DNA of 60,000 bases, taken from contig NC_079886.1 in the NCBI RefSeq assembly GCF_029227915.1, positions 17,524,501 through 17,584,500 of the forward strand, given 5' to 3'. The notes below the pieces were generated by a model. The model had not been told where the DNA came from, did no database searches, and saw only the letters and a program-made list of their open reading frames with translations. This document shows positions 22,268 to 33,790 of this stretch, one piece after another. The stretch is from Hydractinia symbiolongicarpus (lineage: Eukaryota > Cnidaria > Hydrozoa > Anthoathecata > Hydractiniidae). The first letter of the stretch is position 1; each line of letters opens with the position of its first letter. The position numbers and the translations under genes were made by a program.

Positions 22268-22299
22268 TTCTTTGTTAGTGAATAAATTGATGTGATTAT

Positions 22300-23640
22300 G
22301 GGTCTGGTCAGAGCCGAAAGCTCATTTAAAAACACATGTTTAATTAAAGCATTGCTTTTTAAGAAGACAGTAATTAAATAACAACCTGTTTCAGTTTGTA
22401 ATAAAATTGTTTTCTTGTACCTTATTTTCTAAATGTTCCCCTTTTCAGATCAGCTGTAATCCAAACATCCACCATCGACATTTTTAAAAAATATTGAGCG
22501 AGTATAAGTTTTAAACGCTTAAATCCATTCAAATGTTAATTACTAAACTAATGAAATATTGAACTGCTTAGGTCATACTTTATTCGAAAGTTATTATATT
22601 CGAATCATCAATTTGATATGTAATTTTAATTTTCTTATTTATTTAGTTGCATTATATATACACTTTTTTATAACACCAAAAAATTATCACCAATTTTTGA
22701 GACCTGAAATCTATAAGAATACAAGTTTCACGAAATCTTTATTGATTCTCTGAAAAATTCTGCGTTGAAAGATGTTTCCTATGTTGATTTTAGAATAGGA
22801 GAAAATCAGTAAATTTTCAGCCTTGCCATTGTTCTTGTTTTGTTTTTATTGTTCAGCAATTTCCAGGCTTATTATTGTTCTTATAAAATTGTTCTTATGG
22901 AGAAAATAAGTTTATATAATATAAGTTAGCTTCGATTTAGTCACAATAATAATCAAGAATTGAATTTTGAAATTTTAGAATAATTAATTGTTTCCCCCTT
23001 ATAATTCGGTTTTAAGGTCCACATCAAAGCTCAGTACTTTTTCAGAGTGTTGCTAATAAAGGAAATCCTTAAACCGCAGGACTTCTTGCCTTTTTTTGGA
23101 ATGGATGTTAAGTCGAGAATCAATACACTCCATACTCTAAGTTTGGTTAACAATGCTTAATAAGCACACAAATCTCTATGTTGTCACCATGGCTTTTCCC
23201 AGATTGTTCATTTTTCCTTTATTTGTTCCTTTCTCTGCTGTTAATATGACAGCCACGGGCGGTGCAATTACCGACTTTTTGCTGCGCTCTCCATGTTGAA
23301 AAAGACTACAAAATAAAAATTGTCGTTTTTGAAACGGCCGTGCAAACAGGTGTATTTCATCATCATTTAAACAAATTAGTTTTAACTGATCCGTTTAAAC
23401 GGATCGTGTATTTCCGTCCCGTTTTTTTGAAAATGCATTTGGGTTTATAACACACATACATATCAGGCTTATCAAATGTCACTCTCCTATGTTTACTCAG
23501 TTTAAGACCTCAGTTATTTGCTTGGTTCGCATTCAAAGCAAGCTTTTTTTATAAGAAAGGCTGTATTTTGGGGATATACGACATATATAATAAAATAAAT
23601 ATATAAAACTATCTTATTGATGAAAAAATATGCAATAAAG
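22300..23640. other. no recognisable gene
   Basis: AT-rich non-coding sequence. An 18-bp perfect palindrome GATCCGTTTAAACGGATC lies at 23388-23405. No other structure seen. Confidence 0.4.
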
Positions 23641-23643
23641 CAA

Positions 23644-23966
23644 CTATTTCCTCCAAGATACATGAACATGTTCGCCATGATGATTCTTTGCAATTTTAGC
23701 GAAGTTAAAACCTGCTTTCTTGTAAGCAAACCATTCAAGTCGATGATGAATTCCATCCTTCTTTGCATAGGCATTGTTCACGCATTTTTCCTTGCGATTA
23801 TTTGAATTTTTTCTTTGCAACTTTAAATCCAATGCTTTGCCTTCGTAATGTAGTGAATGAGCGAATAGATAGGTCCATTGTACATTCGTGTAGCCAGCTA
23901 GCAACACTAATGTGTATTTCTGATGAAATTTTCGTTCAACTAGGCCAACCAAATCTTTGAGCATTT
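23644..23966 (-). CDS. Hedge (hedgehog N-domain / M15-fold) terminal exon
   Basis: Terminal coding exon. It begins after an acceptor (TTTCGTAG, AG at 23968-23967) and ends HVHVSWRK then TAG. The sequence has MLKDLVGLVERKF, then SLHYEGKALDL, then GIHHRLEWFAYKKAGF, then EHVHVS. This is the C-terminal half of the hedgehog signalling domain, a fold shared with M15 D-Ala-D-Ala peptidases. The usual zinc ligands are represented by His of SLHYEG, Asp of ALDL and His of HVHVS. An insert of about 20 Lys/Asn-rich residues separates ALDL from the last helix. The stop right after the domain means no Hint autoprocessing domain, unlike true Hedgehog. Probably secreted; it could be a ligand-like or peptidase-like protein. 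Confidence 0.6.
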
Positions 23967-24743
23967 CTACGAAATACAAACAACACGAAATGATAAATCA
24001 AATACTTTCAAATGTGGAAATGCAGAGGGTAAAGGTAGACGTCACAATTTTCTTTATTAAAAGAAAATCTTAAATAAAATGAGTACTGCGAGTTAAATGA
24101 ATGTTGAATAAAATTTGAGATTGGTTATTGACCCAATCCAAATGTTTAGACAAGATGTACTAGAGATACGTGGAAGACGTTTTCCTCGCGGCTAGGGTTT
24201 GGGGGAGGGGTGACTAAAAAGGATACCGTTTTAGGTGTCGAAATTTTGGGACTTCAGTCCTTTGCCATTGAGACTTATCGAATCACAAGTAGTCCGATTT
24301 ACTTATTTCCCTCAAATGTCCTTATCCCTTTTCTGTTTCTGTTAAGGAATTTAAAATTAAATTTTTTTAGTCCATGAATCACTAACCCACATACGAAGTT
24401 TCAAACACCCTGCCTAATTCTCTTTTGAGCAACTATTATACAGTTACAACTCGTTCCTACTTGTAATTTAGATAACAATTAATAACAATTTCGAAAGGAC
24501 AATAGTGGGTAGAGAAAATCGTTTTAGTGTCTTCAATATATTGGTATACAAACATCAATGATTACAGGTGATTGCATTTGTTCTGAAAGTTAAGACCTTA
24601 AACTATAAAAAATTCTTTGAAACAAAGTTAAAAGTTTAAACAGAGTTACGCTTTCTTAAATATTTCTCCATGATGCGAATCGTTTACAATTAAGACTGAT
24701 AAGAATTGACAAGTTTTGCATTTGATGCAAAGACATAACTTAC

Positions 24744-24776
24744 CTGTGTTCTCCTGATGTCCCAGTCGTTGTATAG
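24744..24776 (-). CDS. candidate 33-bp exon of the Hedge gene
   Basis: Bounded by a CTCAAG acceptor and a perfect donor ACACAG|GTAAGT. In the phase needed to splice onto the exon at 23966 it reads IQRLGHQENT, which fits the start of the domain's zinc-fold helix. A signal-peptide-like frame (MLWVKSIFVAINLFISM) begins about 130 bp upstream, near 24910, and may be the first exon, but I cannot place its donor. Confidence 0.4.
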
Positions 24777-24789
24777 CTTGAGAAAATTA

Positions 24790-26065
24790 CTTGATGCAAC
24801 TTTTTTTAGGTTGATCGAGTAAAATGTAAATAGTTAATTCTGCGGGATAAAATCATGCGCATTGAAATGAACAAGTTAATTGCCACGAAAATACTCTTCA
24901 CCCACAACATGTTAAATTTTACCGTACAAACGTGGTGTGCTAACAAATTTATAGTAAGCCAACTGAAGTCAGCTGAAATTACCAATCTTTGAGATATTTA
25001 TATTTAAAAAATAATATTTATATTTATAGGTAGTAAAGGCTTTTCATTCCTTTATTTTCATACCCCTTAACAACTGAATTCACACTAAGTTTCCCACTAT
25101 ATAACAAAAATCTTTGCAGTAAAATAAGTAACTAGGCCCTTCGCCTGTCCTAGCAACAAAAAGATTTCAATTTCGCGATGTAATTTTTTTTTATATGCAG
25201 ATAAAAGGGGGAGTGTAAAGGTCATATGACCTTACAAAGCTCGACAGCCTTAAAAAACAATTGACAAAATTTCGATTGGGTAAGGATAAAAACTCACGAC
25301 TTAGTTGACTGAACGCTATTATAACTTGATAGCATGAAAATTGTTGCTTGACAGAGCAATTGTCAGCAGTTTTTTTTAGTAGCTGTGATGTTTAATGCTG
25401 ACAAAGCCAGTGATTATATGCAAAAAAAGTGCTAATGACTCCATATGTCGAAGAGAGTATTTCATACGCTATTTCACAATCATCAGCTGAAGGTTTAAAA
25501 TGTGCATTATAATATTATATAAAAAGACTTATTGCTCTGTCATGCAAAAGGTATGTAGTACTATGTTACCTGCGTTACCTGTAGCAGCGATTGGTTAAAG
25601 AATTTGACCTATCTATATAGTGGGGGCCACTATGTAATTTCGTGTGCACGTGTGTGTTAAAGTGATTTTTTGATTTAAAGTTCCTGAGGTCCCAAATTGC
25701 CAAAAAAATGGGTGGCAAAAATTTTTGTCCCATGGCACCAAATCAGATGACGTCATCACTTTCACAGTCAGCAAAAAAATAAGTTGACATTTATATGTCA
25801 TGTTATATATGGTTGGAAAGAGGAGATCGAGTTGATCAAAACAAATGTAAGAACCATGTCTTCAAAAACTTAACGTTCAAAAGATATAACTATTCAAACT
25901 TTGTACAAATTACAGACCGGTAATTTACTGACCCAGCACAAAAATGACTATAACCGGCTCAATAGCGAAGTTTTTTTATTGAATTTTGGTATGGTATTGG
26001 GTCACCCTAATGTTTTTCTGTTTACAGACTGGTCTGTAGATTATCCTGTAGTAGATTATCCTCCT
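24790..26065. other. no clear gene; possible 5' part of the Hedge gene
   Basis: AT-rich. Only the signal-peptide-like frame near 24910 (minus) is of note. The remaining frames are short and unrecognised. Confidence 0.3.
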
Positions 26066-26069
26066 TATA

Positions 26070-26098
26070 TTTAACGCGGAATTTACTTCCGCGTTAAA
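26070..26098. repeat. 12-bp perfect hairpin
   Basis: TTTAACGCGGAA and its exact reverse complement separated by 5 nt. It lies at the left edge of the inverted-repeat region and may mark an element end. Confidence 0.6.
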
Positions 26099-26204
26099 AT
26101 GCATCTCTAAAATGTATTTCTATTAAATACCCACCCTCATTAAAATTGCGTCCCATTGCGTCGAAAATATTTTCTTTGTTTTTTAGCTGGCAAAAAATTT
26201 CGTC

Positions 26205-26830
26205 ATTAACCTGCACACTACAGACTGTGTGATTCAGTGTTGGTGTCGTTATAAAAAAACTAAACCTAAATCCTAAACTTAACTCAATGTTTACATCTGT
26301 TACGTTACGACAGTTTGAAATATATTCGATTCTTAAATTCAAAAACACTGCATTGTTATCTTCTTTGATTTTATGCGTGATTTTCTCGATTATAAGTTTG
26401 GGTCTGTTAAAGCAAACTGTTCTTTTAATATTTTGGATTGAAATATTTCGGTAGATATACAATATACCAAATGATTCAAGTTTTATATTACTTTTTTATG
26501 TTTTTTCAACTATTACTTTCTTATATTTTGACTATAACTTTGGAAGGTTTGCCGTATGCAATAGACTGAATAGCTGAGTAGCTTTGTTGGATTTTTTTAA
26601 TGTTTGTTATCCTTTTTTCCCTGGTGTACTTCTGGAATGCAAAGCAAGTATATATTTGATTTTTTTGGACATTCTCCATTTTTATTTCATAATTTTTTTA
26701 TTACTTTTTTGTTGTTGCACATGCTTATATTTTTAGACGTTTTGTTTCAACGATTATAAACATAGAATAATGCAGATTATAAGCAACCTCGATCCCAGGG
26801 TTTTCTTTCTATTTTTCCCGTCCTGTTTTT
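26205..26830 (+). repeat. left arm of a 600-bp inverted repeat
   Basis: Reverse complement of 29205-29835. Conserved blocks include 'gactgtgtgattcagtgtt', 'ggattgaaatatttcgg' and the terminal-looking motif 'caacctcgatcccaggg' (about 26787). A 122-codon minus frame (26462-26094) overlaps the arm; the other arm has stops in the equivalent frame, so I do not call it a gene. Confidence 0.65.
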
Positions 26831-26879
26831 AAAAAGAGAAAAAGAGCCGAGGTTGGATTGTGAGTTTTAAAAATTGTAA

Positions 26880-28965
26880 TGAATATGTTGCATGTTTTTT
26901 TTGGTATCTCTTACATTCATTTAATAGCCAAGAGATTTAGTGGATTCTTCCACGAGAATTTGGATAGTTAATAATTAATACCATTATTTAATTTGTAAAA
27001 AGACGAATTTAATTTAACAAACTGCTGGGATGTTAAAGGCGCGTAATCACCCTTTTTGAAAAAAATTATCATAGACATTTTTTTATTTGTTCCAAAGTCC
27101 AGACGGAGTTATGACTTTCCTGAAAATTTGAGGATATAAAATTTACTAGAAATGGAAATAATGGTACTTTAATATCTTAATTTATTGTTGTTTTTTTTCT
27201 AGCCGCCATAGATCTTTTATTCTCGTCTAATAAGCAGGCCGTCGCAAAATGTTCGTGTGAAACTGTAGGTAAAAAGCGGCCTTAGCTTTAAATGAGCAGA
27301 CGGAGTTCGATAATATCGCCATTATGATAGGCTCCGTTCACGTCGTATTTGCTTGTTTTTTCTTTGTAAAACATGGCATCAAAAAATGAAAAGAAATTTT
27401 ATCCCATAGTTTCTATTGGAAAGGCACAGAAGAAAAAAATAATTTTCTTTTAATTCTATTCACAATTGCTTTGGGAGACCTGAGACAAAACGAAACAGAA
27501 AGAAGAAATCACAACTTTTTTTATTAGCATGACAGGGATTATTGCATATTGTAAGCAAGAAACCCAACGAGGGAGAACGCACATTGTGATAGTTGAATTA
27601 AATTTAGAGCATAAAAGGGGAAATTTTGAAAATTTAGGTATTCTAGCTAATTAAGGAAACGATTAACTGTTTGAACAAATGAAAATAATCAAAAAGTAAG
27701 ACAGCTAGCGAGGCGAGGCTATCTTTAGAAACAACAACAAGAAGAGGTCGTTGTTCGAAAGAAGTCTGATTTCAGTAAGTTAAAACGTTTAAATAATAAA
27801 GAATAACACAGAAACTTCAATTGATTTATCTGATTTATAATGTTCGGAACTTTGTTGATACATTTATAAAAGCATTACGATGGAAACACAACTACAGATG
27901 CTCTCCCTCATTTATTATTTTTTCTGTAATGGCATGAATCCAGCAACCATGTGATCGATTCGTGAAATGAAATGTAATGGCGGTTCTGTAGGCGAAGAGA
28001 AATTGGGGTGAGTATTGCTATTTCTATGAAACAAATGAACATGTTCTGGCTGTCAGTTTTCAATAAAAGATTTAGGATATTGTTTTCTCATGTATATTTT
28101 TCAATTTTTACAATAAAATAGGCACCTCAGAAAATTTGCTTTACAGGGTGATACGCGCCTTTAACCTATTTCTAAACTACCTTTAGCGCCCAGAACAAAA
28201 AATTCCTTAAAATGCCTAGCTAATTAAATAATTTAATTAAGTTAAAAATAAATAGCTATTAAATAAAAATGAATAAATAAATAAATAAATAAATAAGTGA
28301 ATAAATAAATAGTATATAAAAATTTAATGCATGTGTATGATGCATTTTCTGTTGGGTATGCTTTTGATTTTTTGTATTTTTTTTTTTTTTTGGACTTTTG
28401 CCATTTAAAGCTGAATCGTGACCCGTGTCGCACCCATCATTAACACGAATTTCGTGACCGAGGGCCAGGATTCTCCTTCCTAAACTTCATATACACTTCA
28501 AACTTCAATTCTAAATAGTAAGATAAAGTTAAAAATGTAAGGAAGTTAAGGTACTGGAAAAATACTGTCTATGTTTATACCTTTTTTGGTAACATGCTCA
28601 ATATTGTTACCTAAGTAATAAGCGTAATTATATGTTTTATAAAATTGATATTTGTACGGTTAATTTTAACATAGTAGTAAAAATAAATGTAACATTCCAA
28701 AAAACTTTTCCCAATGATATATTGCCCTTGATAAAGAAAAAAATAAGGTAGTGATGAAAGTAAGATCATAATTGAAGAAAAATGTGACACACCTACAACT
28801 GTCTGATCCACTTCTTTATTTTTAGTTTGTTCATTTGTTTCCTCTTGAGAAAAAAAATAGTTTGAAAATAATAGCTTAGGTTTATGTTGGTATTGCCATA
28901 TTTTTCTCCTGTGTTATTATATATATTAAATGTAATATGCGCCTGGTTTCCTAGTTTGTGATTTC
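26880..28965. other. interior between inverted arms, no gene seen
   Basis: AT-rich. Holds an (AAAT)n microsatellite at about 28260-28312, a T run at about 28377-28391, and a weak Helitron-3'-like motif 'gtggattcttccacgagaat' at about 26940. No transposase frame. Confidence 0.4.
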
Positions 28966-29018
28966 AACAACTCTGTTTCGCTATCGACATCCATTTTTGT
29001 TTTAAAAAGAAAAAGGGA

Positions 29019-29835
29019 GAGAAAAAGCCCTGGGATCGAGGTTGTTCATAGTCTGCATTACTTTATATTTATACCCATTGAAACCAAAACGTTGAAAATA
29101 GAAGCAGGTACAACAACAAAAAATGCTAAATGCAAAATGTCCAACAAAAACAAAGGCGTTTAACGACCCCGGACTTTCTGTCCTTTTATAACGGGATGGC
29201 AAAAAGAGAAAAAAGCCCTGGGATCGAGGTTGCTCACAATCTGCGTTATTCTATGTTTAGAATCACTGAAACAAAATGTCTAAAAATATAAGCATGTGCA
29301 ACCAAAAAGAATTATAAAATAAAAATGGAAAATGTCCAAAAATATTAAAGGTGTCTAACAACCGTTACGTAAAAAGCGAAATACTCAAAAACTATATACT
29401 TGCTTTGCCATTCAGAAGTACATCAGGGAAAAAAGGGATACCAAACATTAAAAAAAAATCCAACATTTTTCGTTAAAAAACAAAAAATCAACACAAAATC
29501 AACTATTCAGTCCAAAGTTATATTCAAAATATAAGAAATTAATAGTTAAAAACACATAAAAGAGATAAATAAAAACTTGAATCATTTGTTATATTGTATA
29601 TCCACCGAAATATTTCAATCCAAAATATTAAAAGAACATACCCAGACTTATAATCAAGAAAATCACGCATAAAATCAAAGAAGACAACAATGCAGCGTTT
29701 TCGAATTTAAGAATCGAATGTATTTCAAACGATCGTAACGTTACAGATGTAAACATGATTTAAGTTTAGGATTTAGGTTTAGGTTATTTAGAACGACATA
29801 AACACTGAATCACACAGTCTGTAGTGTTAGAAACA
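29019..29835 (-). repeat. right arm of the inverted repeat, with a duplicated end
   Basis: The end motif 'gccctgggatcgaggttg' occurs twice, at about 29025 and 29215, each followed by a similar ~170-bp block, so the right side carries a roughly 190-bp tandem duplication absent on the left. From 29205 on it pairs with the left arm. Confidence 0.6.
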
Positions 29836-29915
29836 GTAACAACGGAAAAATTACTTTTTACAGTTTTTGTAAATTCTTCTCTAGGATATACACGCTGTTT
29901 TTATAAGAATAGTGT

Positions 29916-30125
29916 GTTTTAGTTTCAGGCTGATGCTCTTAACTTTTTTGACAAATGCTATCCTCATTATTCTCAATATGTTCTTAGCATGACTATGGCC
30001 TGACAATATATAATACCTTAATAAAATAAAGCATGCTATAAGTTATTTTAGCTAGCTAATGGCAATTTCTACTACATGTAACGGCCTATTGCTTGGACAC
30101 AAAAAAGTTCAGTTCGTTTGATATA
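29916..30125 (+). repeat. dispersed repeat copy D: empty Helitron site
   Basis: Matches 1018-1074 joined to 3219-3375 without the Helitron array, giving a natural empty site (A29969|T29970). Contains the last few USP codons in decayed form and the start of the 3' region; truncated at both ends. Confidence 0.75.
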
Positions 30126-30559
30126 CAACAAGAGCCTTATGGCGCGAACACGGTTGCAGCACGCACATGATCTTCTTTGGCCCGTTCAGCATTTGGTATA
30201 ATTTTTCACCAAAATCGCAGTGTGTCGAAAAATTTTGAACTTATGTGCCTACGCAAGTGATGATGCATTGCACATATTCGCGAAAACGAATTCACGCAAA
30301 CTTCCAAAATATCCCGATCCGCCGAAATTTAATCTGAGCAAAACACGGCAAAAATTTCATTTGTGCATTCGCAAAAAGTTAGTGCACTTGTCCAAAAATG
30401 GTTATGCGCACAATAAGGCTGCAGAAGTGTTTATCGTGCGTGTGACCATTTTTGAACATTTGGATTAAATTTTGAAAAACGTCATAGATGACCTGGGTAA
30501 GATTTGCCCGAGCAATTGTGTGTGATAAGAAAAGCCCCGGGCGTGGCTATCAAATCCAG

Positions 30560-30770
30560 TTTTAAATTTACGGACCGACTTATGTTAGAGCCAGACCAGA
30601 ACAACCAATTTTGTATAGGCGTTAGCATTGTGACATCTAAAAGCCCAGACGTGATTCAGAGGTTTTGCCGAACTATCAAAACCGGGAAAATCGGGTTTTA
30701 AATTTACAGACTGACTTGTTGGAGCTAGACTGGAACAGTCAAATTTGTATAGGGTTTAGAATTGTGAGAA
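30560..30770 (+). repeat. two-copy direct repeat (period about 135 bp)
   Basis: The block from 'gttttaaatttacggaccgac' (about 30560) to 'attgtga' recurs from about 30696 with about 85% identity by eye. No coding interpretation. Confidence 0.55.
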
Positions 30771-30774
30771 AATG

Positions 30775-31490
30775 CTTTACAGCTGAAGGTTATATACAGA
30801 AAATATGCCAAAAAGATGGATGGCTTGAAATAACTGTTGATAATCACTGAGGAGGAATTTCCAGCCAAATATGGAGGATAAAAATGCTTCGAAAAATCTC
30901 TCACCAACAGTGGTGATTGATGATTATTTCACTTATATAACTAGTATATATGTATAGCATAAAACAAATATATTCACGGCTTAATACAAAGCAAGCCAAA
31001 AGCATATCTTGTTACTTTGTTTGTTAGTTACTGCTCCACATTTACTACTTTAAATAAGCCTTGCAATAACTGTTAGACATCACTTGTGAGAGTGTATATT
31101 TTGCTTTAAGGCTGAAAACTATATACAAAAAAAGGACACTCAATCACAGGTGCAAGGAGTAAACAAAACAAAGCAAGTCGTGAAACTATAGTTATATACA
31201 TTATGAACAAGCCTTGAATATTCGTCAGACATCAACCATGAAGGACTGAACTTTCTGCAGGCTTGTTCATATGTATGAACAGAAAAAAAAAGTAACAAAA
31301 CGTAACAAAATGCAATGCTAACCAGTAACATGCATATGCACTGCAAGACTTGAAATAACTGATCTTTCTGTGTATCTATAACTTCCAGTTCATATCTAGC
31401 AACCATATAGAATGTACTACATATGTGGTGTACAATAGGTAATTTCAAAGCTTGCAGTGCATCGAAATTTAAAAGCAATGTTTATATTTA
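30775..31490. other. no supported gene; 3' flank of the OB-fold gene
   Basis: A minus frame at 31478-31140 (112 codons, hydrophobic and Cys-rich) is downstream of the OB-fold gene and not recognised. Probably 3' untranslated or intergenic. Confidence 0.35.
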
Positions 31491-31494
31491 AAGT

Positions 31495-33025
31495 TTAGAA
31501 GTCAGTGACAACATTACGGTGATTAACAGAAATCACAGATTTTTCATCCAACAGCAAAACCTTGCATACTTGGTCTTCATCGTCAACTTCAACACTTTCC
31601 CTTTTCGCTAGGAGATATTGGTTAAGCTGAGTGCTATACATAACCACTTTTTGTCCTTCATTCGTTATTAACTGGATCGTAACATTTGATGACAACGAAG
31701 AAAATTTTGTACTATTTTTACTTTTGGCGCAACGAAAAAAATCTTGTCCAAGCGTAGATTCTTCAATTTGAGTAAAACAACGAGGACATTTATATACCTT
31801 CTGGCTGATTGAAACACTTTTTATGGGAAAATGCAAGGACTTCTTTAGCTGATATGGTGGAGACGATTGTTTTATTGCATTACCTTTCGTCCAGGGCAAG
31901 ATCAATGATTCGCTGGTTGTAGTGAGAACAGTTTCAACAGGGGTTGAATTTAACTCCCGTACGGAAAGATTTTGTAATTCATAGGTACCACTCGTGCTCA
32001 GCTGATTTGCGATTTCATTCCAAAAGGAAACCAAAACAATCCCACTGTCATCGTTAACGAATGTATCAGTTCTTTTTGCAGACGAATCCATAGTTGAAAT
32101 AGCCACATTATCAATGTCAATATATCCTATTATAGTAACCATCTGTTTATCATAACCACTATCAAGCACAGTTTTGATTTTTTGACGTTTGGCAACATCC
32201 TTTTTGATGTTTTTGTGAGCGAAACCAGCTTTACACTCCTCCAATCTGGTGTTTCTATTGACTTCAATGTCCTGGAGGCTGTTATCTTTCCAGTTCGCTT
32301 TGCGTTTATAATTAACCAACTTTACGGGACTCTTCGATTCAGCTGCTTTTTCTATCTTATCCCTCAAATCCATTCGAAATGACACACCACGGTGAACAGT
32401 TTCATCAGTTTGGACAGTAAAATTGTAATAACCAACACTGCTATTTCTTGCCTTTTTGACTGGACTGAGATCATGGAGGTAACATGTCAAGGCACCTGAA
32501 TTTAAGAAGAAAAAGGTAACTGAGTCACTGGTTCCAAATTTGGGAAAAAGTCAAGCTGATTTTTACTAACACCTTTTATAATATACTTCATCCTAGGAAA
32601 TTAACATCCTTAAACCCCCTTGTTAAAGTTTTTGTTTTTGCAAAGTTTTCTAAAAGCATATTCTTAGGAAAAAAAACAATCGAAGCAAGGTAAAAACTAA
32701 GCAGCTAAAATCTATCAGAAATAAACTAAAAAAGTAGTAATGACATACGTCATTTTTAAGAACTCGTGTGGAGGAGCAAAACACGTGGGTGGTGGCGTGA
32801 GGTAATTTGAACAGGTTTTTTTTGGTAAAAACAATAGTCTTGTAATATGGGAAATTTATAATAAAATCAAAAAGGATTAAACGTACCGTCGCTCGAACTG
32901 CTGGAGGAGGAGTCTTTACTACTGGAGGAGGAGTCTTTACTACTGGAGGAGGAGTCTTTACTACTGGAGGAGGAGTCTTTTGCCCCTCTTTTCCCACTTT
33001 GACTGCTTTTCTTGCTGGAGTCCAT
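31495..33025 (-). CDS. two-exon RPA-like OB-fold protein, 379 aa
   Basis: Exon 1 is 33025-32887 (ATG, basic start, then a Ser-rich tail built from 21-bp DNA repeats encoding KDSSSSS units). The donor is GACG|GTACGT. The intron is 391 bp, and exon 2 is 32495-31495 after TTAAATTCAG. The phases match and the joined length is 380 codons including the stop. Exon 2 starts with a conserved block ending LTCYLHDLSPVKKARNSS and YYNFTVQTDE. It continues with an OB-type core (VTIIGYIDIDNVAIS, then DTFVNDDSGIVLVSFWNEI) and a CPRC zinc-like site. This resembles single-strand-DNA-binding OB folds of RPA1 and a multicopy cnidarian family of unknown role. Nucleic acid binding is inferred. It could be a host gene or an element-borne RPA-like gene, given the Helentron 3.5 kb away. 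Confidence 0.65.
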
Positions 33026-33375
33026 TTTTGAAAGGGTAAAAACGTGGCACAGAGCCAGCAATCTGGCTACTTCGTCGAGGGGTGTAGAGAATGCAATGAA
33101 GGGGGCAGTGTGAGAAGGTATGGAGAAATGTTTTTAAAAAAACGAATATCCATGGCCTGATTTTATAAAAATGGAATGAGAATTAAATAATAAAATAACT
33201 TTCTGATGACATTTTTTTGTAAAACAGTATTTTTTTTTCGTAAAGAATTGATCAGTGCAAATATCTAATTAAATAAGTAACACCCTGTTATAGTTATGTG
33301 ACTGCGGAACCACGCCCTGAGATGGCCCAGCGGAAAACAAGGGCGAGACTGTAGATAACGAGTGAAATTTCGAGA

Positions 33376-33790
33376 GAAAAAGCCCTGGGGAAGAGGTTGG
33401 TCTTTAATGGGATAAAACTTCGCGGATGAACTCTTCTGCGAAATTTAAATATTTCGCGGGGATTTAATTTCGCGGATAAATTATCCATAAATATTTCGCG
33501 AGGATTTAATTTCGCGTTTTATGAAGTTTTACTTTAGTAGCATTTTTTCTCATTCGAAAAGCCCTGTTTGTTGTTTTCCAATGAAATAACACTATCTTTT
33601 TAGATCGTACAGCAAATTAAAACTTTGGTGACGCTAAATTTCGCAGATGGTCCCTTCTTCTTGCATTTTTGAAAGGATAAAATTTCGCGTAATTTGCCGA
33701 ATAAAGCCAAAATCTCAATGAAATTGAATTACCGCGAAATTTGATCTCATTAAAGTATTATTAAACCTGCCTCTAGCTCCCAGGATTTTT
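33376..33790. mobile_element. nested MITEs with 'TTTCGCG' repeats
   Basis: Inner element 33402-33755: inverted ends CTTTAATGGGATAAAACTTC and, at the right on the minus strand, CTTTAATGAGATCAAATTTC. The interior is rich in TTTCGCG. It sits inside an outer pair of diverged ends (AAAAAGCCCTGGGG at 33379 and CCCAGGATTTTTT at 33780), the same end motif as the arms at 26.8 and 29.0-29.2 kb. Confidence 0.55.

Noticed and set aside
26094-26462. 122-codon minus frame in the inverted-repeat arm as a gene
   Set aside because: The matching region in the other arm has multiple stops, and no family is recognised.
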